DNA from: Opisthocomus hoazin
Taxonomy: Eukaryota > Chordata > Aves > Opisthocomiformes > Opisthocomidae
Length of the DNA: 64,000 nt
Direction: 5' to 3'
NCBI RefSeq assembly: GCF_030867145.1
Contig: NC_134419.1
Span: forward strand, 72,287,403 to 72,351,402
The notes under the pieces are model-generated. The model did no database searches. It was not told the origin of the DNA and saw only the letters and a list, made by a program, of their open reading frames with translations. Position numbers and translations under genes: made by a program. Shown piece after piece: positions 13,901 to 25,898 of the stretch (the first letter of the stretch is position 1; every line of letters starts with the position of its first letter).

Positions 13901-16900
13901 ATCTGATACAGGAAAAGCTAACCAAAATTTAAATGTTAAGCACAGATATGGTTATGGATATGACACCGTAACCTCTTCCTCAAAGTAGGCAACACCCTGG
14001 AAATAGTAAGTCTCATGATACAGGTGTGTAATTCAGAGAAATATTCAAGAAAATAGAGCTTTTTTCAGAAGAGATCTGCAATTAAAATCAAAAGCCTTGT
14101 TTTAATTAGTTGTTGTATCAATGCCAACTCCAAACACAAAACAGCAGGGAAGAACTTTGGCATCAGCTCTCTTTAGTCACACTTCCCTGGCAGGTAGCAA
14201 GTAGCATCACTTAAGTGGAACAGTACAGGAGTTGAGCAGAGACTAATTGATACCATTAAATTCCAAGCTATGTCATTTTGCTATTATATTCATTGTAATT
14301 ACTTACCATGTTAATTATTTATCTTCTTTCACACTTCAATTTTAAATTTATGTGTTGCCTTATGTAAAGCAACCTAGAAATAATTTTAATTAAAGTTTAT
14401 TTAGACCAAGAACAGACAGTTTCTACCTAAAATTAGTATTTTTCACATTATTCCAAAGATAGATTAAGGATAAATTGTGACTTTGAAACCTGAATTTCTG
14501 TTCTTCAGAAAAGCAGCAGGAGACAGGAAATGCATGAATTCTGCTTACTTTATAAATGGTTCAAGGCTTTGTATATTTGCCTAATTCCTAAAAATATAGA
14601 ATTGCTTCTTATACTTCATAATACAGAAAAAGAAACTCTCTTACCAATATTAGGAAGGAGAAAGCAATACTTTCTCTTGTACAAATCATAAAGGAAATAT
14701 GTTCATTAGAGCTGAAAAAATGTTTCACGCTGACAGAGGACTGCCTAAGCCATGCTTGTTTTTAGTGGTTTTAAAAAAAAAAAATGAAATTTTGTTTTAT
14801 GTTAAATTTTATAATCAGGAAATATCAGTCTCTGGAGTAATTTATGTGGTTCAAAATGAGTTTTTTAATGACAATCTCCTCATTGATTTTTAAGCTTTTC
14901 TATTTAATAGCAGCGCCCAGTGGAACTATTATAGTTTGAATTATGTTAATATAGGTTTCCATTATAAATTGCATTATGGATTTACAAAAAGTGGATCAAA
15001 TCCGACTAATGATACCTTTCTTTGATAAGACAATGGACTGGCTAGTCGAAGAAAATGCACTTGCCATCCATCTAGACGTTACCAAAGTCTTTGATATTAT
15101 CCTGGGTGGGAAACTGCTAGTTAACCTGGGGGGCACATATTAATAATGTTAGGTGAGAAAATAACTGATAGTAACAACAGTGATAGGTCCAAAAAAAGGA
15201 CTTTGGGGCTGGAAGAAGATGACTAAAGTCACAGCTGGTCTTGCTTAATTTTTTAAATAATGACTTTGGAATAGAAAGCATCTTAAGACAATAGTGTAAA
15301 ACAATTCAAACACTGTAGACCTTGCAGACTGAAGCCACTAAAAAAAAGGAAGAATGTAATTATATAAGCGCAAGTTTAGGTACAACTAAGGATTTCGATA
15401 AAAGGTACCTGGAAACAAAGGACAAGGGAGCCTGAGCGTACTATATAATCAAAAGACAACTATAAACATCAAAAGTAAATATAGCTGTGGAAAAGATAAA
15501 GGCAAGATGTATTTCCAACAAAAAACAGAAGGGTGTAAGAATACTGTGTACAAATCTTTCACCAACATTTCAAGAAAGATGCATTGAACATGGAAAAAGG
15601 AGCAGAGAATGGAAAGCCCATAACAGAGAAAGAAACAAGGACATTTCTAAATCCTTTCTAGCTCTGAGAAAATGACATAGTTCACGTGAAGCAAAGCAGT
15701 ACGATAGCCATATTAATACATCCAGACTGAAATCTAATTTTTCCTGTACAATAGAAAAATCAAAATATTTGAACTAGAAGGATCATTGACGCATATTTAT
15801 TTTCCCTGCCTTTCAGTAGGAACCTTATTGACCCCTAGAAATACATTTCAGTTTTGATCTCTCCAATGCTTGTAAATTTTTCTTTCCTGTGTAACTTGTT
15901 CTTACAGTTCTTACGGAAAGTAGTCCGTACAACTTTGGTTTGCTGTCTGCACAGAAGCAAAACTCATCCTAAATGTGTAGTTTAATTCAGTGTGCCTGAA
16001 CCTTTCCATGTTTATTAATCTATAATAATATGTTCCTTAAAGACTTCTTGTGATGTTTTGTGTGTTTGGAGAATACAAATTTTAAAAGAACAAAAAACAA
16101 ACTACACTTTTCAAGACCTATAACTTCTTCTATAAAGAGTTGCCTGATAGCATTCACAAAATGCAAGCTTTAATCAATGATTATTATGCGTTTTACAATC
16201 AATATTTGATCCAGAACAATAAAAGCTGAAATTTTGTTATTTTACCTAATTTATTTCTAATTATTTTAGTTTACTTTCAATTCTAATTTTATGTAGTCCA
16301 GTACCCTGTTTGTTTTCATGTTTCATCTTCTTGCTAGCGTTTATTATTATTGCTAGATCACTTTCTTAATTTTTATTCTATTTTTGCTCCATAAAGCACA
16401 TACTTTTATAATTTATTTGTTCAACTTCAGTGCTTGAGTTTGTGTTTTGAGATACTGAATTCCACTTAGGACTCTTTTTTTCCCTTCCTCAATCAATGGA
16501 TATTAGTCTGAAATTTATTGACTTCTTCAGCTGTATCAATAGCATTTTCTGTTTAGTAGTGTCAGCAAAGTTTATATACCCAGCAAAATCTTACTCTTGC
16601 CATAGAAACATACACATTAATTTAGTCCCAGTACTGAACTGAGACTGAATGAGCCCAATGTGCTAGCTCTACTTCAGCTTGAGACAATACGCTGAAGCCT
16701 TCTATACTTCTCTTCAATCTCAATAAAATCTTAAAACCTTGATAAATATTTCTCCTGACCTTTATGATAAAATTCAGGAAAATCAACATACATACTCTCA
16801 TGTTTATATTTAACTTTTAGGGAACTTCGTTTTGTACCATAAATTCTATACCCTGTACATCAGTATCAAGCAATTCCATTTTATAATACACTCTAATGTT

Positions 16901-19900
16901 TTCCCTTGTATTTATGGTTAAAATACAATGGTGGTCATAAATCAGGCAAAGACAAGAAGGAAAATTAAAAAAAAATGTTTTACTTGTCTCAGCAAAACAT
17001 AACCAAGACACAGTCTGGTCCTTCTGCAACTGCAACAATAACCAGGTAGGATCTTCCATCACCACTTAAACAAAAAAGGCTCTGAAAACACATATTCACC
17101 CTACTTTCCACACAAACTATTTCTTCTTTCAGACCTCTTTACGTAAAAGTATTCCTGGAATGGAAGTTTGGGCTACTGAAGTCTTGACCCTGTAACGTGA
17201 ATCTGTGGATGATTCTCGGAGAAACCTGTTTGACAATAATATTATTTTCATCATAGTTCAATTCATAATACCAGCATGGATTGATTTCACAATTATTCTT
17301 CCTGTTTCCCTTCTGCATATATAGCTGAAATTCAAGAAGAATGTGCATCAACCACAAATGCTAACAACCTTTAATTGCTGTGTTCATTTCCAAGCTGCAA
17401 AATCGATCATCTTCAGTGATCTTCTTCTTCATTTCTTTGTCACTTCTGGCATTCAAGAATAATGGAAAATGGACCACTGATAGCAGAACTCAGTCTAGGG
17501 CAAGATAGCATCCAAAAAAATGCTGATGCTCTTGTTCCACCTACTTGATTTAAGGTTTTGCTATTGCTATTTATCTTTAATGTTTTTCAAAGGAAGAGTC
17601 AAACCTCCTTTCACAAATATGTCATTTCAACTCCAGCTGTTCATTAGAGCCCATTACTTGGGCTGCTGTATCTTCCCAACACATTGTTAATCCACCGCAA
17701 TAGCTTTTGTGAAAGGTGTATTTTATTATCATGAAAGAGACCAAAATGCTGAAACTAAAACAAAAACAAAGGGCATGGAGGGCCAAATGCTAATATGATT
17801 TTTCAGATTATTATTTTTTTAACAGATTTGCTTTTTATTGTAGTCATATGGAGGGAATAATTGTCATATTAATCCTTGGTCTGGCAAAAGGTACATCTCT
17901 TTCCATTTCTGAAGGTGACAGAAAATATTCCCTCCACCTAGGCAGTATAGTTTCATGAATAATTGGTTTGCACATTTAATCTGATAGTGGAAAGATAAAT
18001 ATGAATATCCTGCTTATCTTAAATGTAAAATGAAAAAGCTAAATCTGCTTCCAGGTTAAGCATTTTTTTGAATAGTTCCATTGTCTCACATTTCTTCTGG
18101 TAAAACTGCATCATTTATTCAGTAACTCAGGCGTCTCCAATGCATTAATTGTGTAGACTGTAACCTAACAGACAGTCCTTGTTTTGTGAGTATAATATTC
18201 CTGGCACACACTGTAATTATCTAGCTTCTAAATAAGAAAGAAGGAAGACCTGAAATCAGAATCAATTGATTAATGCAAAAATTAAACACCATATTTGAAT
18301 GAATGTCTTTTACCACCACTAGCCCATGCTCTGTAAGGCGTTGTGCTGGCACCGCATTTAAAAGTTTTATACTTTAAACGAAATTTTAAAATTAATATAC
18401 AAAATGTTACAGTTTCAAAGCACATCATCAGTAGTAATTAATTCACAATCCCAAGACACAGATAAGCAACTCTTACTGATTATCTTCTGGTTGTTCTATC
18501 CTTAGTGTACACATAACATGGACTGGTATTCTCAGCTGACAACCAGCAAACAGACTATGCATCACTTTCACAATGTGGCAGACAATGAGAGAGCACTTTC
18601 TCTGAGATTAACAGACTGTGTCTTTTCCTAAACTAAATTAGGCAAAGTAGGGCTTTTTTTGGTCTTAAATTAGGGTTCTAATATCACACTAACAGAGAAC
18701 ACAGCGAGAAAAAAATGAGGAGGCAAGGCAACGAAGTTAAGCTGATTTAATCAAGATCAGAAGCTGATCTTAGACCTTGAAATGAACTTCTCTCAATGAA
18801 AATGGTCTGTAAACTAGCACTGTACTACAGTACAGTCAATATTTCATTTCTTAAAGTATAGTTCAAAATTTCCTTTTGTTTGAACACCTGTATGTATTAT
18901 GAATGCAGGAGAAATATTTCTGAAAGCAGAGGCATTGTATATTGTAATACAAACACATAGAGCTCACACTGTTTCCATGTTGACGGTAAGATATTTACAT
19001 TTTCCACAGGAACAGCAAAAGTAACTTAAGGTCCAGTCTTATGCTACTATCCCAATGCCACATAGTAGCTAAGCTATGCCTCTCATATGAAGCTATACCT
19101 TTTACTTTTAATAAAGCCATTTTCTTGCGTAGAAAATACACTGTCTGCAGTGGGACAACTAAAGTGGTGCATTATCTATATAATGGGGTTAAATAATTTA
19201 TTCCCTGTTACAGTATATAAAATAAAAAATGGTTGCTACCTCCTCTTTCAACTTCAGAAGAGAGTCCTGCTTCAATGCATCAGTTTAGCTATTTAATGAG
19301 AATTAGAATATATACTTTTCCTCCTTTATTCAGTCTGTCTATATGTCCCATAATATTCACACTGATTGCTGAAACTGTATTAAGAGTAAGGAACTTCTGC
19401 TTTCTTCTTCTGCTTTTCTTCTGACAGCCATAGCAAGACTCAGTATAATCTCATCACTTTGTATTCGTCAGACTACTAAAAACTCTGGCACAGATTTCTC
19501 TTGGCCTACCATTTATTAATTTAAACCACTACAGTCACTGATGTGCAAAGTTTAGGTGTCTCTTTTTAGCAGGACTAATGTCCTACACGTTTCCCAAACA
19601 CTGATATTTCCCTTGGGAAATCTTTTTATATAGAGGGCTTTTTTCCCAATTATGCTGCATTTATCTTGTTCTCAAAACTCTGGATTTTTGAGCCTGGCTT
19701 GTAGACAGTGTTAGGCAAGTCAAGTCTTCTGCCTTTTTTCATTCTATGAAAACATTTGGGGAGGAGCTGCAGCGTTTCAGGAGCTGCAGCAATTGAATAT
19801 CCTGCTGCGAAGGTTTGTTTGTCATTGTTTCCATTGTTATGGCAAAAATTAGCCAAGAGCTGTTTGTAAAAACTGCTTTATGCCTCAAAGAGACACAAGA

Positions 19901-21862
19901 ACGTTCTATCCCTGCAAACATTGCTGCTGTGAATATTTCCACTTATTTAGGGAAGCCTAACTGCACGCTACAATGTTTTTTTCCTGACCACTTCCAGTGG
20001 TTCCAGAGGGAGCTCCCTGTATGGTGCTCGGTCCATGCTGTCTGATTTTCTAACAGATTTTAATGTTAAGCTACTAATATTTTCCATTAAAAATAATTTA
20101 AAATAATATTTTTACAGATAATTGCTACTAGTGTCATTGGGACTATCATATAATCTTGAAAGAACAAGGGAAAATGTCAACGCTCTTTTTTAACGCAAAA
20201 AATGGCTATATTAAAGTTAGTCTTTATTGTAGAAAAGTTGGAGAATTCCTGGCCAAGACTATTGGGAAACAGTCAGTAAGTGCTGAAGAATAATAGGAGC
20301 AGTGCGGAGAGAAGAGCAGCAGCAGCAAAGGAGTCTGTGGAGAGGTGCAGAGCAATGACTGTACTGGAGCGGCTGCACTGGGTCAGGCAGAGGACCCATC
20401 CAAGCCGATGGGTCCTCTGTCCATCCATACCCTATCTCCACCACTGACTACAGGGCTATCCAGGGAAAGTATGAACAGTAACATATGGTACTTCCTAAAT
20501 ATAAAGATTCAAATTCACATGTTTAAGTAAGGAAAATGATGACTAGTGAGGCCATAAATCTTCTAAAGTTTATGAAAACAACACAGTCCAGAAATTTGTC
20601 TAAGTACTTAGTCAAAATACACTTTGTTAAAACCCAAACTGTCATTTTCCAAAGTTCCTCACATTGCCATCACAACTGCCAGTGCTGAATGAAATGATAT
20701 TGTGGGAGAGCAACATATCAGACTGCTGACTACAAAACTAGCAAACTTCTATCCTGATCATGCTTTGCTTACATCATGCTTAGATCAATGAGGGTTTTCT
20801 CACATAAGTCAAACTGACAATTGGGACCAAAGTTGAAAGAAATAGTTACCCAAGCACCAGTTCTCTGATCTGAAAATTAGTTTGGTTTTGGACACAGGCT
20901 TAAGAAAGAATTAGAAAATTGCAAAGATGATGACTGGGAAAGTATCTGTGAGACTCTTCGAACGGAAATTGAAATTCTGCAAATGGTATGCCATTTTCAT
21001 TATGTATTTTAAATGTTTGGTAATTTTAGTTTTAAAAGTGTTATTTAAGATGATTAGCAGTGGGTTTAGATAAGCAGGTTTTTTATACTATGGACACAGC
21101 CAAACATCCTTGCATTGCAGGTGCACTCCGGTTGTTTCAGCCCACTATTTCCAAATGTTCAGGAATATAATTTCTCACAGGAAAGGGAAGCACAAAAAAT
21201 AATTTAAAGATACATTTTTAGAAGAAGACCTATTTGGGGGACTAGTGCTCATCATTAGTTTCTTGAAAGCTGCGTAAAATTATGTATTTAGGAGCTAAAT
21301 CAATCTTTACCTCCAGATATCAGTTAAATAGGAGTGGAGAATATAGAGAAATAGGACTATAATAACATCCTTTTATGTAATACTTCATTTTGATCACTCA
21401 CAAATTCTTTACAATAACTTATTAAAGTGTGATTTTTTTCTAAATTTCAGTCCTAACTTCAAATTTCTTGATTGCCAGTCTGTGTAATAATACAAAGAGA
21501 AAAAAATATTTTGAACTACCATTTTTGGAAATAAAGAGGTTTTAGAAATTCATTTCAGAGCCCCTGATTGAGCTGATGAAGATGCAGCAGCCACTAACAT
21601 GGATAGCAGCTTAACAGTCACGGGGAAGTTGTATTACTCACTTTTATGATCAGTTTCAAGTTTCTGCTGGAGGAATGCAACTTACCTGTACTTTATCTGT
21701 TAATTTTATCATGGCTGTCAAACTTCAGGTACAAAAAAACCCAGCTCATTACTTTAAAACTTCTCTGCAAATAACACACTGAACTCATTAGATTTCATTT
21801 TCTGTAATTCAATTCTTTCTCTTTTCCAGAATCTATCACAAAAAAAGTCCTCAGACAAGTGA
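1845..21862 (+). CDS. CCDC172: CCDC172, coiled-coil domain-containing protein 172 (whole gene, 8 coding exons)
   Basis: Eight exons with GT-AG borders join in frame: 1845-1923, 2161-2246, 5649-5765, 7236-7401, 9379-9480, 10488-10590, 20898-20985 and 21830-21862. They give 774 coding bases, or 257 residues plus stop; human CCDC172 has 258. The protein begins MNLDALFQQIQLTEKQA and is rich in Lys, Glu and Gln, with heptad-like spacing almost throughout, so it should form a long coiled coil. It has no signal peptide or membrane segment. Recognisable family blocks include TEEEDNFTREVTEFN (about residues 102-116) and the C-terminal RLKKELE followed by TEIE. The mammalian protein is testis-enriched, binds tektin-2 and is associated with the sperm flagellum midpiece; that role here is inferred from orthology. 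No frameshift or premature stop is present. The lipase gene that follows on the same strand matches mammalian synteny. Confidence 0.93.
1860..2125. promoter_or_regulatory. CpG-enriched stretch over CCDC172 exon 1 and intron 1
   Basis: About sixteen CpG dinucleotides fall within roughly 265 bases, while the surrounding tens of kilobases are AT-rich and CpG-poor. A small CpG island covering the first exon and first intron is typical of a promoter-proximal region. It supports the placing of the gene start, but methylation state and activity cannot be read from sequence. Confidence 0.4.
2161..2246 (+). CDS. CCDC172: CCDC172 coding exon 2
   Basis: Acceptor TTGTGTTGCAG and donor AAG|GTAAGC are both strong. 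Encodes residues 27-55, including YEKINQIKEELSTAKMKLE, a charged helical stretch. Confidence 0.9.
2247..5648 (+). other. CCDC172 intron 2
   Basis: A 3.4-kb AT-rich intron. A slightly GC-rich block at about 2440-2720 is an island of unknown meaning. No further exon or clear mobile element was recognised. Confidence 0.7.
5649..5765 (+). CDS. CCDC172: CCDC172 coding exon 3
   Basis: A pyrimidine-rich acceptor ends in CTTGGAAG and the donor is CTT|GTATGT. The 39 codons (residues 56-94) start VQHLSEK, as in the mammalian protein, and both ends are phase 0. Confidence 0.9.
7236..7401 (+). CDS. CCDC172: CCDC172 coding exon 4
   Basis: Acceptor TTTTTTTCAG, donor ATG|GTAATT. It encodes residues 95-149 plus one base. 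It holds the most family-specific block, TEEEDNFTREVTEFNDEYG, and the conserved EINDLENEA. Confidence 0.92.
7880..8545 (+). mobile_element. Old CR1 LINE 3' fragment in CCDC172 intron 4
   Basis: The sequence runs through degenerate CR1 3'-region blocks (for example 'ggaatactgtgcatcaagttttgg', 'gggactatttaaccc', 'gttagaccagcatctgtc', 'gatgacccctcaaagtcctttcc'). It ends with the diagnostic tail CATGATTCTATGATTC at about 8528-8543. It is plus-strand, heavily diverged and 5'-truncated, and the 5' boundary is approximate. Confidence 0.75.
9379..9480 (+). CDS. CCDC172: CCDC172 coding exon 5
   Basis: Acceptor TTTTTTCTTAG, donor AGAG|GTGTGC. It encodes residues 150-183 plus one base, with MESMEHKNLQLNALQSQK and KNELKQDLF continuing the coiled coil. 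Confidence 0.9.
10488..10590 (+). CDS. CCDC172: CCDC172 coding exon 6
   Basis: Acceptor TTATGTTCAG, donor TTAAG|GTAAGA. It encodes residues 184-217 plus two bases, including LEAEKVQVTEKPQTDPECL, which matches the mammalian EKP...TECL block. Confidence 0.9.
11416..11515 (+). mobile_element. MIR/CORE-SINE-like remnant
   Basis: The text 'agctctgccactgattgct' followed by 'gatcctgggcaaatcattcaa' matches the central MIR/CORE block (agctctgccactgactagct ... gaccttgggcaagtcactt). It is highly diverged, as expected of an ancient copy. The limits are approximate. Confidence 0.55.
11922..11940. repeat. (GA)n microsatellite
   Basis: About nine uninterrupted GA units inside CCDC172 intron 6. Confidence 0.95.
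12238..12260. repeat. 23-base palindrome with 11-base arms
   Basis: The arm CAGGTACCTCC is followed by one T and then its exact reverse complement GGAGGTACCTG. It stands at the 5' edge of the CR1 fragment at about 12261. Confidence 0.9.
12261..12590 (+). mobile_element. CR1 LINE 3' fragment in CCDC172 intron 6
   Basis: CR1 3' UTR blocks are visible in order: 'gtccagtacctacaaggagg', 'ggttgcttagagagattg', 'ctgaccttatagctgacc', 'gggctagatgacctcctg'. The octamer tail is eroded to 'ggaattatcc'. Plus strand, moderately to strongly diverged. Confidence 0.7.
14995..15680 (+). mobile_element. Old CR1-type LINE ORF2/3' remnant
   Basis: A stretch reading 'gatacctttctttgataa', then 'ctagacgttaccaaagtctttgata' and 'gggaaactgctagttaac' matches a reverse-transcriptase region of reptile/bird CR1 elements. 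Downstream, 'tttcaagaaagatgcattgaac' and 'ggaaaaaggagcagagaatgg' fit a later part of the same element. Many stops and gaps show it is long dead. Confidence 0.55.
20898..20985 (+). CDS. CCDC172: CCDC172 coding exon 7
   Basis: Acceptor TTTTGGACACAG, donor AAATG|GTATGC. It encodes residues 218-247. The LKKELENCKDDDWESIC and LRTEIEIL text matches the mammalian C-terminal block. Confidence 0.92.
21830..21862 (+). CDS. CCDC172: CCDC172 coding exon 8 with stop
   Basis: The acceptor is CTTTTCCAG after a long pyrimidine tract. Ten codons (NLSQKKSSDK) precede TGA, corresponding to the short QK-rich tail of the mammalian protein. Confidence 0.88.
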   Translation, partial: NLSQKKSSDK

Positions 21863-22002
21863 ATATGTGGCATATAATATGGAGTGTCATAGAAGCTAAT
21901 CTTTGACTATTTGAAAACCATTTTACTCAGGCTCTATCAGATTTGCTTCTATTTTATCGTTTGATTAAACCTCAGTTAGTATCTGCCTTTACTTTTCATT
22001 AA

Positions 22003-22024
22003 AATAAAATTTTATTAAAATAAA
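22003..22024 (+). terminator. CCDC172 polyadenylation signals
   Basis: Two AATAAA hexamers (22003-22008 and 22019-22024) lie about 140-160 bases after the stop codon and are followed by a G/T-rich stretch 'gttgtgggggttttgtgtttt', as expected for a cleavage/poly(A) site. This would give a 3' UTR of roughly 180 bases. Confidence 0.7.
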
Positions 22025-23749
22025 AGTTGTGGGGGTTTTGTGTTTTATCACCAAATTCAACAGCTATCCATCTGTAGTTTTCTCTTGGTTGCCCATGAAT
22101 GGGCATTACATAGTCCACTACACATACAGCTGACTTACCAGCTCTGCTCTCTATGTACTATGCTTTAGAATGAATGCTCTCCTATTATTAAGGTAGTGAT
22201 GTAGTCTTATTTGAGAGGAATATTGTTATTACCATCAAGAAATACTCAACAGGAACTGTGGCTGTTCAGTTTGTAGCTTGACGATACAATTCTGTAACAA
22301 GCTCTCTGAAACAGCTCAACTCCAGCAATGCTGCGTGATAGTCCAGAATAGTCTCCAAATCTGCTGACCAGTAGATGCCTCCATGGATGGTAAGCCAGTC
22401 CATTATTTAGTACTTGTCTTCTGATTACATCAGAAGTCTTCTTTTCTTCCTCTCCCACAACCCACAAAATACTGAGTGCTAGCTTCAGCACTTCACAGCA
22501 AAACTAAAACCATATTCTAAATGAGAAGTCCACGTTTCTAGAGAACTGGTGAAGCATTTCCACTGAATAAGGGACCCTACTCATTCAAGCACGTGGGACG
22601 TATAACTGCGACAGCAATTCCCAGCCCCACAGTAGGAACTGACTGCGTTAGTCGGGTGCTTACGATAGGACCATGTAAAAACTTTCACTTTGATCAGCTG
22701 CACTCCAAGCGGTGGTCATCATCTCATCGCATCCAACTGTGTGTGAAAATAATTTTCAGTCTGATTGCCACCTAGGGAAACATTTCTTCACAGTGTTTCT
22801 ACACCCAGAGCTCTCCAAGCTACAGAGGATGTCTGACCCACATAAAACTGTGAAAGATATTTTATTAAGAGGGGAGGAATAAATAACTTCTGGAAGCTGA
22901 CCGAATTCTGCCTGTGATGGAGAAAGTTTTTCCTCTCAGGAATCAGCCACAGTTTGAAGTCTGGCAAGGTTTGAACTGCAGCACTGCTATCAAAGAGTAT
23001 GCTGATCCACTGGGTTAACAAGGATAATTCCAAGACGATGGAATTATCATTCTTAATAACCAGTGTTGTTGGAGCTGACAACCTTATAAGGTTTCTTTTG
23101 TCTCTTCACTAGGAGAGATCCTCTTAGGATGTGCTTAATTTTAAACAACCTAGTCCCTCTGACTTCTGTGAGACCATCTGACTCTTTTAAAGTTGGACAA
23201 CTAATGCTTGTGGGCTTTGATCAAATCCAGGGCATACTGCAAAATGATACAGTTGCACATCAGAGTGTCTACAGACAGCTAAAGCAGTGCTAATTCTGGG
23301 GTTAAGTGCTGGAAACAGATACAAATTTGGGATTTGTTACGATGGCCAAGTTTATCCTGATGATTTTATTCGTTTAAGGGAGATTGCTTACATTAAGTGT
23401 ATTGCTTAATCAACTGGGAAACATTTCTTTTTAAATTTTGGGTTTATGCACTTATAATTGCTTTTATTTACAAGAACCCTTGAATCTTTTTTGTAAAGGT
23501 CACATATTTATATAGCTGTTCATTAAATACTCAGATATGACATAAACCAGAACTCCAATATTGAATTATATCAGCATTCTACATATACATCTCAGCTATT
23601 GCTATGAGCAATAGCATTCAATAACTATCACTAAATGATATAAATTAATATCTCTAAGTGGCCTGAAGAAACATCTGGGGATAAGAAATGTGGTAAGCCC
23701 TTTTCAGAGATACTTTAGATTCCAGGAAACTAGCTGCAGCTTCAGTTTT

Positions 23750-23782
23750 GGGGGGGGTGTGTTGTTTGTTTTGGGGGGGGGG
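23750..23782 (+). repeat. Paired G-runs (8 G and 10 G)
   Basis: A run of eight G (23750-23757) and a run of ten G (23773-23782) are separated by a T-rich spacer. The arrangement could fold into a G-quadruplex. Confidence 0.6.
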
Positions 23783-24693
23783 TGTTTCATTTTTAATAGC
23801 TGAAGGTTGAAGTTCTTGATTATTGTAGTAGAATTACAGCATACATATAGCAAAATTTGTAATAACTCAAATGGCTAAAGCTCTCAATCAATATAACAAC
23901 AAAACAAGTATAAAGCTCACCAAAAAAGCGAAACAGAAATCAATACAAATCCTATTGGGCTAAAAAACTCCCTCAACAGCTCTGAAAAAATCTACCAGAC
24001 TAAACCAGCTGTTGCAGGGTGAATTTAAAACATACTGATTTCTCCAAGTATAAAAATACATTTGTCACTCCTGTCTTATGAATAGCATAAGTTGGGACCA
24101 ATATAATACTTTTGTTTGGAAAACTGCTACTAAAAATTAAGCAAAAGTTTGTATTTTGTGGATTTTCTTTAAAATTCTCAAACCAGGAATGAGTAATCCT
24201 TTAAATAATGAGAACAAATATTTTGTCATGTTTAATAAATATGTTAACAATTAGATCATTGCCAAATTGCTATGAATAAACACACAGTTATTATGAATAA
24301 ATATATTATTTCACAGATGACACAACAAGACCTTTTTTTTAAAGGATCAGTTATATATTATGTACCTTGTATAAGAGAGTCTAACGGAACCTCTGAGGCC
24401 AGGGGAAGTAGTTGTCCCTTTTTATGACCAAAAAAGATGAATTAGAGCCATAGAAATGAAACAGTTAATGAGAAAAAGCAAGATAGCCCAAGAAAAAAGT
24501 TTTTATTCTTGAGAAAACAAAGGCATAGGGAAAACTACTCCTGCTTCTGTATTGGATCTGGGAACCAGCAGACTGAACACAAACCACAGCGAAGATACAA
24601 CTTGGTTGTGTGAAAAGCACCCCAATGACCTAACGTGACTTACCCAGATAGGTACCTGTTCTTGAAGCAAGAAACGGTTACAACTGAGAGGAA

Positions 24694-24738
24694 AATAATA
24701 ATAATAATAAAATAAAAATAATCAAAAATAATCAAAAA
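24694..24738. repeat. (AAT)n low-complexity patch
   Basis: Five to six imperfect ATA/AAT units followed by two copies of 'aataatcaaa'. Simple sequence only. Confidence 0.8.
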
Positions 24739-25494
24739 GCAATTATTTTGTTTCTTATAAAAAGAAGTTAAGCTACCACATTTTCGTGTCATTTTATTAT
24801 TAACAGCCAATTCAAAAACTGCCAAGATAACCGCTACCATATCCGACCACAGAATGAAATTACAGTTAGCTAACACAACAGTACCCATACATATTATCTC
24901 TAACTGGTTGACGTAAATACGATTGAATTGGTGATAGTGCCAAATTAATGTCATAAAATGAAGAGCAGCAAGAAATAAAGAACAAGCCATACCGAAAAAA
25001 AAAAAAGGTACCTGTAGCTGAATGATGCACTGAGTCAGTGAGAAAACGTTCATATGTATGAGACGGGGGAAAAATATCAGTTGAGGTCACACGTCCCCGT
25101 TCAGCTGATCTAGCTCATGGGGTCCCCAGTCACAGAGGCAACTGACAGTCTCCAGCTACAAGGCCGGTTGCCTGCGTACAGCTTGACAGTTTGGCAGTTG
25201 ACTAATCTAGAAAAATTGGACCCCAAGGGAAAGGAATATTTGGTTTTTTAACCTGTGACTGAATTACATGCATAGATCAAAAAAGAACAGGAAAAGTATC
25301 TGCCAGGCCAATGCCTACCACAAAGGTGTAGTGGGGAACATGAGACCACAGACCCTACGAGAATGATAACAGAGGAAGACCAGAGAGAGAAGTGTTCCAA
25401 CCTGATACCCTGGTTAAGGATGCCATGCCTGACCAGCAGCACTATCTATCTGGAGCAGAACCTCCTTGTCCTTCAATATGAAAACAAGCACTGT

Positions 25495-25898
25495 TCATAG
25501 AATGCTTTCGGTTGGAAGGGACCTTTTGGGGTCATCTAGCCCAACCCCCCTACAGTGAGCAGGGACATCTTCAGCTCAGTCAGGTTACCCAGAGCCCTGT
25601 CCAATCTGACCTGGAATGTTTCCAGGGATGAGGCTTCAACCACCTCTCTGGGCAACCTGTGCCAGTGTTTCATCACTCTCATCATAAAAAATTTCTGCCT
25701 TATATCTACTGTAAATCTACCCTCCCTTAGTTTAAAACCATTACCCCTTGTCCTATCACTACAGGCCCTACTAAGAGGTTTGTCCCCATCTTTGCTGTAA
25801 ACCCCCTTTAAGTACTGAAAAGCTACAAAGAGGTCTCCCCAAAGCCTTCTCTTCTCCAGGCTGAACAACCCCAAGTCTCTCAGCCTGTCCTTGTAGGT
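25495..25898 (-). mobile_element. CR1 LINE 3' end, minus strand
   Basis: On the plus strand the copy starts with the reversed tail TCATAGAATG and runs through 'ggttggaagggacctttt', 'catctagcccaacccccct', 'ctggaatgtttccagggatg', 'gggcaacctgtgccagtg' and 'cttctcttctccaggctgaac'. The element is therefore inserted in minus orientation and truncated at its 5' end. It closely resembles the copy at 51985-52389 and probably belongs to the same subfamily. Confidence 0.92.

Larger units (their letters stand above)
10591..20897 (+). other. CCDC172 intron 6 (10.3 kb)
   Basis: The longest intron of the gene, AT-rich throughout. It contains an MIR-like remnant (about 11416-11515), a GA microsatellite (11922-11940), a 23-base palindrome (12238-12260), two old CR1 fragments (about 12261-12590 and 14995-15680), and a block near 12885 that resembles one near 41855. 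Several open frames occur but none looks like a gene. Confidence 0.7.
22030..25494. other. Intergenic sequence downstream of CCDC172
   Basis: No gene recognised. A minus-strand open frame at 22246-22491 has a somewhat protein-like composition but no start context, splice sites or family match. The rest is AT-rich, with a G-tract pair at 23750-23782 and an AAT-rich low-complexity patch near 24694-24738. Confidence 0.6.

Noticed and set aside
25536-25874. 112-codon minus-strand open frame
   Set aside because: It is the 3' part of a minus-strand CR1. Text such as [13 protein letters not shown] is characteristic of CR1-derived chance frames.
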